A stretch of 64,000 nucleotides of DNA from Lineus longissimus (lineage: Eukaryota > Nemertea > Pilidiophora > Heteronemertea > Lineidae): contig NC_088319.1 of NCBI RefSeq assembly GCF_910592395.1, positions 9,114,001 through 9,178,000 of the forward strand, read 5' to 3'. The notes under the pieces are model-generated. The model saw only the letters and a list, made by a program, of their open reading frames with translations, had not been told where the DNA came from and did no database searches. This document shows positions 29,661 through 39,849 of the stretch, one piece after another. Position numbers and translations under genes: made by a program. Numbering within the stretch: the first letter of the stretch is position 1; each line of letters begins with the position of its first letter.

Positions 29661-30011
29661 TTATATTAGATATAAGCATGGAAACAATTTTTTTTTAAAA
29701 ATCCAATGTTGAGAGATATCATTGTCTTTTTTGTAAATGAAGACCTCATCTTCATCCAAATCTAAAATTTTATTCAAATCTAAAATTTTATCCTTTATTC
29801 GTTTTGTCAATTTTACAATATACAATAGCTTTTTATCTCTGGGTATTAAAAATATTGAAAACCCATACTTTTCTGATGATGAAAATTCTATCCTTTCAAT
29901 TTTATACCAAGTATTATCAGGAACATTTCTCCAATTGACACATTCTTCTTTCATTTTATTTTCGTTTGACGGAAAGATCTTCATTTTATTTAGAAGAAGA
30001 AAGTTGTTCAT
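29661..30011 (-). CDS. Small Polinton terminal protein (right copy)
   Basis: This 116-residue protein begins MNNFLLLNKMKIFPSNENKM and contains VPDNTWYKIERIEF and a KYGFSIFLIPRDKK strand. It is related to the left terminal gene (4055-4357) by the shared start, the FPSN element and the WYKI segment. The 5' part carries several repeats of ATTTTATTTAGAAGAA / TTTGACGGAAAG around successive in-frame ATGs (30011, 29984 and near 29954), so the terminal-repeat edge has been duplicated here. The C-terminus runs into LFPCLYLI, the same sequence that begins the 29418 frame, showing a local duplication. The function is unknown. Confidence 0.55.
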   Translation of the reverse strand: MNNFLLLNKMKIFPSNENKMKEECVNWRNVPDNTWYKIERIEFSSSEKYGFSIFLIPRDKKLLYIVKLTKRIKDKILDLNKILDLDEDEVFIYKKDNDISQHWIFKKKLFPCLYLI

Positions 30012-30082
30012 TTTATTTAGAAGAAAATAATTTTTTAAAATTTTAAAATTTTTAAATTTTTTAAAATTTTTAAATTTTTTTC

Positions 30083-30480
30083 GTTTGACGGAAAGTTGTT
30101 CATTTTATTTAGAAGAAAATAATTTTTTTTAAATTTTTTAATTTTTTAAATTTTTTTAAATTTTTAAAATTTTAAAAATTTTTTAATTTTTTAAATTTTT
30201 AAATTTTTTAAATTTTTAAATTTTTAAATTTTTAAATTTTTTAATTTTTTAAATTTTTTAATTTTTTAAATTTTTTAAATTTTTAAATTTTTTTAATTTT
30301 GGACGATTTTTGTAAATTTGGACTTGACTGGGATTTGACTGAGATAAGTTTAGACTAGGATTTGACTGAGTAATGTTAGTAAAATGACTGACTAGGATTT
30401 GACTTGGAGATTTTGACTGAGATTTTTGGAGATTTTGACTGAGATTTGACTTGGCCCCGTATTCTCATTTATACATGATG
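30083..30480 (-). repeat. Polinton right terminal inverted repeat
   Basis: This is the inverted counterpart of 3612-4077. The outer 185 bp match in reverse complement, the low-complexity AATTTAAA tract is shorter, and the inner edge has TTTGACGGAAAGTTGTTCAT. It ends at 30480, followed by the AAGGTT duplication. Confidence 0.9.
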
Positions 30481-32330
30481 AAGGTTGGTCAGAAAACCTT
30501 GATGTCCCATTGCAACCTTCCCTTTCACTGGGGATCCAGGGATAAAAGTGGACTTACCTGCCGATATGCTGCCGATTGACTACTTCGAACTGTACTTCAA
30601 TGACAACTTGGTGGGCCGTATTGTAGAGGAAACCAATCGGTTTGCACACACTTTCATTGCTACTGTGCAAGCTGATGGGAATATGAAAGAGTTCTCAAGG
30701 GCAAAGAGCTGGACTGATACAAACCTGAATGAAATGAGAATGTTTCTTGCCATTTATTTACTGATGGGTACGGTGGCCCATAGAGGACATGCGTTTATTT
30801 TCAATATAATAGAAAATTTTTCTTTTACAATGCGTTTTTTTTCTCTCGAATTACAACCGCCTTCGGATTTATTTCTCACCGCCGAAAAAATAATTTCCAC
30901 CGCCGGGTAAAAAATAATAATTCCCACCACCGCGGTGGATATTAATATCGACCGCGGTGGAAATAATATCCACCGCGGTGGAAATAATATCCACCGCGGT
31001 GGAAATAATACCCACCTGGTGTCAATAACGAATTAGCTCCCGCGGTGGATATTATTTACACCGCGGTGGATATTATTTCCACCGCGGTGGATATTAATTT
31101 CCACTGCGGTCGATATTAATATTTCCACCGCGGTGAATATTAATTTCCACCGCGGTCGATATTAATTTCCACCGCGGTAGTGGGAATTATTATTTTTTAC
31201 CCGGCGGAAATTATTTTTTCGGCGGTGAGAAATAAATCCGACGGCGGTTGTAATTCGAGAGAAAAAAAAACGCATTGTAAAAAAAAAATTTCTATTATAT
31301 TGGAAATAAACGCATGTCCTCTATGGGCCACCGTAGATGGGTGTTGTTCGGAATGTACTGGAGCACAGACAGCATGGTTGGGACGCCTGCATTTGCTGAA
31401 CTTATGTCAAGGAATCGATTTATATTACTCAATAAGTTCTTGCATTTCAATGACAATGTCTATGCAGTTGGGGACAGGATGTACAAACTGAGGCCTGTTC
31501 TTGATCATTTGAAAGAAAATTTCGGGTCAGTCTACATTCCGGAGGAGCACATTGCGATAGACGAAAGTCTTATGCCTTGGAAAGGAAAGCTGGGATTCAG
31601 GCAGTATATCAAGTCTAAAATGGCACGTTATGGTATAAAAACATTCGAACTATTCTGGTACAGGCTTTGTCTGGAACTTTGTGTTCTACACTGGTGCAAA
31701 CGACGATTTTGATAACGCTTTCACAGCTAATCTAACTCTGAAAACGTCCAAGATTGTGGTGTTTTTGATCACCCCATTGCTGAACAAGGAGTACAAGTTA
31801 TACATTGATCGTGGATTCACTTCTTATGATCTAGTTCAAACTGTGAAAAATCATGGCACAACTGTTGTTGGTACAGTCATGCCAAACCGTGGCATACCCC
31901 AGGAACTCCGTCAAATGGGGGACTCTTCAGAAGGGAGACGTCCATGGACGCTACAAGAACGGTCTACTTGCTTTGGTGTGGATGGACAAACGAGCTGTAT
32001 ACATGATGTCTACAATGCATGACAGTACAGTTGCTCCAGTACCTCCTCGTCGTGAAAGGGATGAAAATGATAAGGAAGAGCAGGAAGAGCATCAACGTCG
32101 ACGTAGGGAGCCAGTGCTGAAACCACGAGTACAACAAGAACATGGGTGGGGTGGACATCAGTGATCAGATTACCCAAGCATATCCGAGGACACTAACTTC
32201 ATATAGTTACATAAACCGAGATTTATTCCACGTTAACGTACAGCGTGTCTACAAGCTGGCAAGACGCCATGTTGAAGCCCCGATCAATACTCACGCTAAA
32301 CCTAGGTGGCAGCACTAAGTCTTACTCAAC
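30481..32330 (+). pseudogene. piggyBac-like transposase, main part, decayed
   Basis: This is the continuation of the gene interrupted by the Polinton. Recognisable blocks are DMLPIDYFELYFND, a helical region ending AIYLLMGTVAHR, then after a fold-back insertion MYWSTDSMVGTPAFAELMSRNRF. The catalytic parts are EEHIAIDESLMPWKG (first Asp), LYIDRGFTSYDLV (second Asp) and LALVWMDKRAVYMMST (third Asp). A YNKNMGGVDISDQ signature lies near 32130. At least four frameshifts (about 30523, 31655, 31915 and 32125) and the insertion at about 30790-31330 break the frame. The DDD residues are all visible, so decay is by indels. The 3' end and terminal repeats were not found. Confidence 0.88.
30766..31341. 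mobile_element. Fold-back (long palindrome) insertion in the piggyBac gene
   Basis: Two long inverted arms (about 30771-30930 and 31175-31335) match almost perfectly, including CTCTCGAATTACAACCGCC against its complement. The centre is filled by repeated palindromic CCACCGCGGTGG units separated by AAATAATAT. The arms extend about 20 bases into transposase coding sequence (ACGGTGGCCCATAGAGGAC and its complement), so part of the target has been inverted and duplicated. There is no coding capacity. In single-stranded form it would fold into a hairpin of more than 500 bases. Confidence 0.75.
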
Positions 32331-33574
32331 AGTTCCCTGGACATGACACTGTGAATAAGCCTACCTTCTCGACCGGCCTCTTGGACCACCAGTACAGGCC
32401 TACAGGCCATTACCAGAGCGCGTCCAAGGATGCACCATCAGCTTCCCCCCATGACACCATCAAACTGTTATCCCATTCTTGACTTGAGATTTCTTGAAAA
32501 TGGCCCTCTGTTTAGCCAATTATGAAAATGGGACAGTCGAATATCGATGATCTTTGATGCTGCAAGTCATGCCATATGGACTGATTTTGAGCCAGGATGA
32601 CCAGCTTCCCTTTGTTAGCCGTCATATTAAGATTTCCATTGCGTATGACTTGATGATGTTTGATACCTACAGTGGCGAGGGAAGGGCATAGCAATCGTCG
32701 TAGGAACGCTTTGATTTCTGTTTTGTTTGGCAATTGTCTGCGCTTTTTACAGCAACGTACTGCCGCGCCATCTTGTGGCATGCAAACACTTTGCTATCCT
32801 TGGGCTTCGTCGGATTTCCCAACCTGGAAAAAAGTGGTAGGTGGGTAGGTGGTAGGTGGTAGGTGGTTTTAGACACTGCCTTCTCGCACCTCTTCCATTG
32901 CCAGTGTGGTGAATCAAATTGATATAGGCTACCGGTACTGGTAACAGTATCATCACACTTATTTGCTATCGCTCATACAGCAACCGGAGAGCTTCATAGC
33001 CGAGTGGTTAACACCGCGGTTCTATATCCATTGTAGCCGGTCTATTATTTGAATCACCACATTAATTGCTTGTACATCGAAGCAGAGGCGACGCCACCTG
33101 CAATCACCCCTCGAATTCGGGCTCTTGAGAATATTCATCTATACAGTTTTCCATTTTGAAGCCACATTCCGATCCTGAAATTCTAGAAGGGGACTTTAAG
33201 ATAGTTCGAGTGTACCGACTCCGGGGTAACTGATACTCAACTCGCTGATATCGATTTCCAAGGTAGGCTGTTGGGAACATCCAACACCCACTCATGCGGT
33301 TACATCAGCCAATCATCAGGAATTCCCTACGCTCTTCAAGAATTGATTCGAAGTTGCGCGGGCAGAAGCGTAGTCAAAGTGATAATATCATTCCAATTTC
33401 AAATGAAGAATCCTCATATCACGACAGAGCACATCGAGCCCATATTATTGACTTCAGAAAACTATTTCGCTAAACCTAAGGTAAGGATTCGGTCATATTT
33501 CTTGTTCAGATCCTTGTTGTCACAAATCATTTCGATTTAAATTCCCAGTTATCCTGAAACTTTTTTTGACAAAG
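32331..33574. other. No recognisable gene; possible tRNA-like SINE trace
   Basis: Only short open frames lie between the piggyBac and Ty3/gypsy remnants. At about 32997-33062 the sequence TAGCCGAGTGGTTAACACCGCGG resembles the A-box region of Ser/Leu-type tRNAs and is followed by a poor B box (ATTTGAATCAC). It could be a decayed tRNA-derived SINE. A GT-rich tract (GTAGGTGGTAGGTGG) lies at about 32837-32870. Confidence 0.35.
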
Positions 33575-34899
33575 CTAGGAAGAGACCTCCTGCTGGGTGA
33601 TTTCTCCCTCCAAGAGATATCTTGCCTGCCGAAGGTTAAAAGTCATCTTTTTCCCGAGTTTATGATTAAAGCTTTTCGTTATCCGACCTGGACGTTTCCT
33701 TGGTATGTGTGGACTCAGGTACGTCATCATACCAAGGAAACGGTGTAGGTCATTTTTGTCTTGTGGTACTGGCATCTCAGCAATATCCTTCATCTTCGCG
33801 GGGTCAGGCTTCACGCCTCCACCGGTGTACAAATTACCAAAGAACGGCACCAACGGCTTTCGAATGAGGCATTTTGTGCTGTTGTAGACGACACCGGCTA
33901 GTCCGGACTTTTCCATCAGGGCTACAAGGTTGCTCTCGTGGTGCACGTCACCTTCACCTCCAACGATGACATCATGCCCACAGTGCATGTCAGGCCTTCT
34001 AAGACTTCGTCCATCATACTCTGAAAAGTGTCCTGGCTCACTGCTAATCCGAAGGGAAGGCGTGTCCAGCAATATCGTCCAAATGGGGTTCTGAAGGTGG
34101 TCAGGAGCTGGCTTTCTTTTTCCAGGGGTATGGCCCAATATCCTGCTTTGGCATCGAGTTTGCTGAATACGATACATCTGGCTAGTGCGGGGTTGATTTC
34201 CTCAATGGTGAGTATCTTGTGAGGACATCTCTTGAGGGCTTTGTTGAGCTTTTGAGGGTCAAGGCAGATGCGGAACGATCCATCTGCTTTTTCAGCAAAT
34301 GCTTGGCTCGAACACCAGTCAGTATGCTCTGTTATTTTCATGATCACGCCTAACTTTTCGATGCGATCCAGCTCGGCTTTGATCTTTGGCGTCATGTGGA
34401 TGGCATACTTTCTTGGAGGGTCTTTGAATGGCTCGGCATCTTCTTTTAGGTGTAGTTTCACTGGTTGCCCAAGGTTGCCAATGGTACCAAACTGGTTTGT
34501 ATATGCCTTCATCAACTCTGCAACAGACTTGATCGGATGAGCCTGTTTGGCTTCTGGGGTTGAAACTTTCTGCGCATCACAATGGATTGTAACGGGCTTC
34601 ATAGAGCCGCATGACAGTTGGCCTATGATTGCGGGGCCTGGTACTTTGACGACATGGAAGACTACATCCTAAAATGGTTGGTCCTTGTATCTGCATTTAA
34701 TGACTATTGTCCCCCAGAATGGTATGCGTTGACCATAGTACGCTGTAAGTACAGTGTGGACTGGTGGTTTCAATCTCTGTTTGGTTGCTCTTTTCCAATA
34801 CATCTGCTTGTACGTACGGACAGGTAAGGTGTTTCCTGCTGCACCCGTGTCTATCTTCAGCTCCAAGAGGTGGGTCTCTTTTATGTCTTCGACCTTCAC
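33575..34899 (-). pseudogene. Ty3/gypsy pol remnant (protease and reverse transcriptase)
   Basis: Minus-strand pieces are visible of a protease (LKIDTGAAGNTLP, about 34840) and a reverse transcriptase: the CSSQAFAEKADGSFRICLDP block, FSKLDAKAGYWAIPL, FRTPFGRYCWTRLPFGLAVSQDTFQ, then a shifted frame with the active-site region degraded to GHDVIVGGEGD where a YxDD box and following residues would be. HRFLGMMTYLSPHIP is near the connection domain. The element stops near 33575: RNase H and integrase are absent, and the RT is frameshifted at about 34010. Gag lies upstream (34975-35832). The block order protease-RT is the ordinary Ty3/gypsy one, unlike the Gmr1-like element at 12 kb. Confidence 0.85.
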
Positions 34900-34974
34900 G
34901 TCCTAGATGGTATAAGCTTCTGACTCAGGTTTGACCCCAGCACGATACTTTGATGGAGCTGAACTGCTGCAGAC

Positions 34975-35832
34975 TCAGGGTTTCTGGGTCACTCTGATCA
35001 GAATCTTGGTCTTTGGTGTAGCCAAATTCATTAACAGACCTCCTATTTCCTCTATCAGTACCACGTCTACCACCTCGATCAGCATTTCGAGAGGCTTTGC
35101 GTTCATTATTTGACTTCCTGCAACACTTCTCCCAGTGACCAAGAGTCCCGCAGGCCTTACAGTCATCGTTATAGGCAGGGCACTGGGGTGGCTTGTGATG
35201 AAGCAGGCAGTTACCGCATGGCTGTCGATTTTGCCTTGGCTTGATGGCATCAATATCCGTCCTGGCAGTTGTCCCCGAGTCATGTGTGAGTGCTGACGTA
35301 TACTCTTATGACCAGCAACTATGGCCTCATACTTGCAGCACTCAGCAACAGCAGCAGCTAGAGCGATACCGCTGATCGGTTTGCCCAAGAGAAAGTTATG
35401 ATAGTCCAAAATCGGTGTGCTAGCAGTTATCAATTCTATAACCCTCTCCTCTAATTCACATTTCGTCTCAACACCACACTCACTTGCTAAGGTACGGGTC
35501 CTATTAACAAAGTCATCAAGGGTTTCATCCTTCTTTTGCAGATAATTCCTTAGCTGGAACCTTTTCACTCGAGGACTGACTGCTGTGCGTAGCTGATTTT
35601 GAAAAAGTGCCCAAAGTTTGTCTGGATCTTTCTTACCTGGACCCGATAGTCCACTGGCATTCAGACGCCGCAGGCCTTCATCGCCTATGCCCCGTAAAAC
35701 CTTTAGAGCTTGCTTCGGTTTGTCTGTTGTCTCTTCATCTTCCAAGAATATCTCCATATTCTGTCGAAATAACTTGAAAAATTCAGACTGGTCCGATTTG
35801 GACCAATCCATTTTTGGTATCTTCCCAGGCAT
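34975..35832 (-). pseudogene. Ty3/gypsy gag remnant
   Basis: This 285-codon frame starts MPGKIPKMDWSKSDQSEFF, with a capsid-like helical domain (DKLWALFQNQLRTAVSP, RFQLRNYLQKKDETLDDFVNRTR, YHNFLLGKPISG) typical of retrotransposon gag. A zinc knuckle of the CCHC kind (DCKACGTLGHWEKCC) is present near 35130-35170 but in another frame, so the gene is frameshifted at about 35230 before the knuckle. It continues into the protease-RT remnant. No LTR pair was identified. The region upstream of 35832 may include part of a 5' LTR. Confidence 0.8.
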
Positions 35833-36270
35833 AATGTCTTGAGTAGATTGTTGTATTTACTTATAAAGTTCTTAGGTCTCTAAATGATACAGGTCAGCGG
35901 TTCTGGTTCACTGTTGATCAGCCAAAGTAGTTCCACCGGAATCGTTCTGATATTTATAGTAAGCCTTGCCCGTGCAGTATTTATGCACAGCGGCAGCGCT
36001 ATGCTTGGGGATTCATCGATTCGGCAGATCGCCAAGCGGCCGTGCGTGCTTTCGAAGGGCGTTTACCAGCAGGCATGTGCTCATATATCATGTAATACTG
36101 GATTATCGTGTTCTACAGTTTATATTTGATAGTTTTACCGCTGCCACCATGTTGTAATATAGGTGTTCGATGAGTTAAACGAACATCTAGCGGTACTTTA
36201 TTGTTGATACTAAATTTTACAGAACGGCCATCTTTCCAATCTCCCCGTCACGTGATGGATATCACAACAC
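35833..36270. other. Upstream flank of the Ty3/gypsy remnant
   Basis: No gene is recognised. This could hold a leader or a degraded 5' LTR of the element read on the minus strand. No second LTR copy is visible downstream to confirm it. Confidence 0.35.
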
Positions 36271-36274
36271 TATA

Positions 36275-36810
36275 CACTTCTAATTATCACTTTACATCAA
36301 TAGGTCGGCGTTAGGTCGCGTGCTTTTCTTTCCTCGGGACAATATACAGCAAAATAGTTACACCCCCACAATCGCGCTATAAGTCTATAATAAGGTTAAG
36401 CGCATTATGGGGTTGTAACTATTTTGCTGTATATTGTCACGAGGAAAGAGCATGCGACCTAACGCAAACCTAATCATGTAAAGTGATAATTAGAAGGTAT
36501 ATAGTTCAGTTTATGCCTACGTCACAGAGTCTCTGCAATGGTAATTTTTATCAGAGTGGTCTCGCGCAGCCAGACTTTCTTCTCTTATTAGTCTGGCGCA
36601 AGCCAGGCGTTCATTGTACTAGACCCAGACATTTTCCACTAATTGTATTTGGGCCGAAGAAACACTGCGCAAGATCACCTCGATCACCTCCCTAGCGCCA
36701 CTACGCGGGGCCTAATGGTATTAGGCTAAGTAGCTCCGCGCGATATGCACCATTCTGCGAAAACTCAATGTGGAAGTATGCTCATTAGCATAATCTATTC
36801 TCAGCTCCAG
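36275..36810. repeat. Inverted-repeat element, family B, head-to-head copies
   Basis: A palindromic arrangement is centred near 36390. The left arm (36277-36385) and right arm (36395-36505) share GCGTTAGGTCGC, TATACAGCAAAATAGTTAC and TTATCACTTTACAT in opposite orientation. The right part continues with blocks 'cctacgtcacagagtctctgcaatgg', 'tctcgcgcagccagac' and 'ttattagtctggcgcaagcc' (cores CACAGAGTCTCTGCAATGG, TTAGTCTGGCGCAAGCC). The same blocks occur at 37490-38080, 38440-38650, 39380-39480 and 42120-42906. This is a non-coding, MITE-like family. Confidence 0.65.
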
Positions 36811-37374
36811 CTCGAGTCAATCTTGCGCAATGTCTCTTCGGCCCTGTTGCGGTGCCAATCTTAAAATTGACGCCTGGGTCAGCTCCCTGATGCTGCTGCT
36901 GAGAATAATCTTTGCAAGAAATTAAGATAACCTTTGACGTTTTTAAACTTGTATATTCAAACTGCAAATAGCACGGACATACACCAATCTTTGTCTACAG
37001 AGGATCTATCTCGCCAGAAATCTCCTGAACTAGGGTTTCAATGGGGGCAATAGGTTTGAGGACTTGGACTTGGCTTGGTCAGTTAGAATATACTCGGGCT
37101 CTGAACTTCGGGCAGAAGTTTCACTGGTTACTGTTAGTACGACGCTTGCTAGCTAGCTGGCTTGCTATTTAACTTTGTTGCTTCCTTCAGCAATCAGGAA
37201 AGCTCCCTTGGTTGGTTCTGCCAAATGCTCAGAGGACCCATGTTATATACCCCGAGACCAACGCCAAGAATGCATAAACAATAATTGAATTGACGTCATA
37301 CAACATTCCTCGCATACCAAACTCTCGGATTACGTAGGCGATGACCTAGTTGCCGGGGAAAAAAACCCACGCAA

Positions 37375-38080
37375 TATGCTAATTAGGTTGAATTGCAATC
37401 GAAACTGACCAGCGCGGCTACCAACTGGGGTGGTAACAAACTAAAGTGAATATTTCTACTATTTCTTAACTTTGCCGCTAATCGGCACCAACAGGCCCAG
37501 ATACATTGTGGTGGAAAACGTCTAGGTCTAGTACAATGAACGCCTGGCTTGCGCCAGACTACTGAGTAAAGAAGGTCTGGACGCAAGGGCCCAAAGCGCC
37601 GCGTAGCGGCAAAAAAGCGAAGCTGGCGAAACATTTATAACGGGTCACCGTCACTTATTATTGGACTTATAGCGCATTTACGGGGTTGTAACTATTTTGC
37701 TTTATAGTGTCACCAGGAAAGAAAGGCATGCCACCTAACGCCGATCTATTTGTATAAAGTGATAATTGGAAGGTGTATAGTAGGAAATATCAATAAAATA
37801 ATCATTCCATGTCGTCTTTTGAGGGCATTTTTGATTGTAAAAAATATATGTGTACGTCACCGGAGTCTCTGCAATGATCATTTTATCACAGCAGTCTCGC
37901 GCAAGTAGAAGTTCTTTATCTATTAGTTCTTCACTTATTAGTCTCAATGTCTGGCGCAAAGCCAGACGTTTTCCATTACGATTTCACTACGATGTTTGAC
38001 CAGAAGGAGCAGTGCGCGAGATATGCTAATGAGCAGACTTCCCTCGCTTGAGTTTCGGAAGAATGTTCCATATCGCGCTA
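37375..38080. repeat. Inverted-repeat element, family B, further copies
   Basis: Minus-oriented blocks (GAACGCCTGGCTTGCGCCAG, about 37540) are followed by plus-oriented ones (GCGAAACATTTATAACG and TAGTGTCACCAGGAAAGAA at 37620-37730, AGTCTGGCGCAAAGCCAG-like at about 37945-37975). The arrangement mirrors the copy at 36275 and the one at 42120. Only decoy open frames are present. Confidence 0.55.
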
Positions 38081-38284
38081 AGCTGACCACTGCTGACCAT
38101 GACAGGCGTGCATTGGACTGGTACAGGTTGGAACTGAACATTGAATATGCTCGTGGTGACGCTTTCTGATGAGAAGTTGGTCGTGACTGATGCAGTATCC
38201 TTGGACTTGTCCACAGCATCGTTCAATCATTGCTCTCTGAGCTGGCTTGATTCTGTACTTGCCCAAATACTGAGACCAAATGCC

Positions 38285-38412
38285 TGTTGACTGTGCTTTA
38301 AGAGAGACTGGCGCCATGCCTAGTCTCTCTTAAAGCACAGTCAACAGACACCAACCCCCTCAGACTCAGAAACCACAAACGCCCAACCCTTCCTGCTACC
38401 TTAATACTTCTG
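38285..38412. repeat. Perfect hairpin repeat, copy 1
   Basis: A 25-bp perfect stem (TGTTGACTGTGCTTTAAGAG... and its complement, 38285-38309 / 38322-38346) has a 12-base loop. It is followed by a shared tail (CAGAAACCACAAACGCCCA ... TTCCTGCTACCTTAATACTT). A second copy with the same tail is at 39552-39680. This is a non-coding repeat, perhaps a transposon terminus. Confidence 0.7.
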
Positions 38413-38439
38413 GATGTGCGAGAATACTGTGATAAAAAT

Positions 38440-38660
38440 GACCATTGCAGAGACTCTGTGACGTAGGCATATACTTTTTACAATTAAAAATGCTCTCAAA
38501 AGACAAAAGATATGGAATGATTATTTATTAACTTTTCTTGAACTATATACCTTTTAATTATCACTTTACATCCATAGGTTGGCGTTAGGTCGCGTGCTTT
38601 TTCTTTCCTCGTGACAATACACAGCAATATATGTAATAACCCCATTATCACGCTAATATG
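38440..38660 (-). repeat. Inverted-repeat element, family B, minus-oriented copy
   Basis: In reverse orientation this contains the TGCAGAGACTCTG(T)GACGTAGGC, TTATCACTTTACATC and GGCGTTAGGTCGCGTGC blocks of family B. No coding content is present. Confidence 0.55.
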
Positions 38661-39379
38661 AAAAGTCAAGGACTAAGTGTGCCCCCCTTTAGGGGTGTTT
38701 TGGTAAAACATTGCCCTTAGTGAGTGTAAGCCACTGTTATATATAATTCGGGGGCACACCCCCCCCCCGCACCCCCCATTGTGGCCTTGCGGCCAGGCAG
38801 ATTGTTCACCATTCCTTCCCTCCAGTTTTTAAAAGTAGTTCATATTTGTTTGTTCCAATCATGGCAAATTGATACAATGATGCTCAAGAGATACAGGATA
38901 GTATTATTACTCCCTTCACAGACCGTAGTTTGTTCGTTTTCCGCTAAGGTGCAGAAATTCGGTCATTCATGGAACTCTAGCCAATTTGCTCGCGCAATCG
39001 GTGTTTGGATTATGATTATGATTTTGCTGGTGAAACGCTGCTAAATACAAATTATTTTTCTAGTTATGTTGGCATTTTATATCGGGGGTGGTTCAAAAAT
39101 TTAAATGAATTTAATAATTGAATATTTAGGGCCTACAGTAAACCAACGGCAATCAAATATGCGACTCCGAAGGACCTACCTGGTGACGAGTGTGCGGGAT
39201 GGTTGGTGACGAGAATAATAACTACCCCGCAAAATCGGCGCCATTTTGAAATCAAAAGTGCGACAAAAAAAATCTTTCTTGGTATATGGATTGGATTGAC
39301 CAAATAAGGAAAATATTTCCCCACGTGTGTATCTTACGCGCCCCGTCCTAACGGAGGGCGTATAAGTTCATAATGAGAT

Positions 39380-39480
39380 CACGGTGACCCGTTATAAATG
39401 TTTCGCCAGCTGCGATATTTTGCCGCTACGGGGCGCGTTGGGTCCTTGCGTCAAGAGAGTGGTCGAGTCACTCTATTTTA
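39380..39480 (-). repeat. Family B edge fragment
   Basis: The block TTATAAATGTTTCGCCAGCT followed by GGGTCCTTGCGTCAAGAGAG is the reverse complement of the left edge of the 42120 copy. Confidence 0.5.
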
Positions 39481-39551
39481 TGACGGACCTAACCAAAATT
39501 GCTTATATTATCGCATTGCTACACGGAAAGACCTAATACTGAAACCACATG

Positions 39552-39680
39552 TCTGTTGACTGTGCTTTAAGAGAGACTGACATCATGCCTAGTCTCTTAA
39601 AGCACAGTCAACAGACACCACTATACCCCTCACACTCAGAAACCACAAACGCCCACTCTTCCTGCTACCTTAATACTTCT
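39552..39680. repeat. Hairpin repeat, copy 2
   Basis: This has the same stem-loop as 38285-38346, with a 2-base deletion in the right arm and a changed loop, and the same CAGAAACCACAAACGCCCA tail. It ends about 170 bases upstream of the peptide gene. Confidence 0.7.
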
Positions 39681-39849
39681 GGATTTCACACCTAAGTTTT
39701 AACCACCAATATCAAAATGAGATCATGTCAGTGGAATGGATCCGGCTTGTGCTATTTTTATTCAGGAGCTTTTTTATATCTAAATGTATCACTATTACAA
39801 TATATTTATGTCTTTCAGTAACGGGTACATTTTAAACATTTTTCCAGCC

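Larger units (their letters stand above)
3612..30480 (-). mobile_element. Polinton/Maverick (adintovirus-like) element, degenerate, with nested insertions
   Basis: The element is bounded by inverted repeats that start CATCATGTATAAATGAGAAT and by a 6-bp target duplication AAGGTT (3606-3611 / 30481-30486), the duplication length typical of Polintons. It carries the diagnostic set: protein-primed-type family B DNA polymerase, retroviral-type integrase, A32/FtsK-HerA-like packaging ATPase, and capsid, penton and fibre-like genes. Most genes lie on the minus strand with negligible spacing. Two later insertions interrupt it, at about 7589-16690 and 24678-25796, leaving roughly 16.7 kb of original element. 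No adenovirus-type maturation protease was recognised. Several genes carry single nonsense or frameshift changes, so this copy cannot be functional. It was integrated into a piggyBac-like transposase gene. Confidence 0.95.

Noticed and set aside
32997-33062. Functional tRNA-Ser/Leu gene
   Set aside because: Only the A-box region fits; the B box is degenerate and no acceptor stem pairs.
36483-36695. Short frames within the family B repeats as genes (also 37383-37634, 42233-42646, 42631-42909)
   Set aside because: All coincide with repeated non-coding blocks that occur in both orientations.
38285-38346. MicroRNA precursor
   Set aside because: The stem is perfectly paired and duplicated with a shared tail, more like a repeat end; no expression evidence is available.
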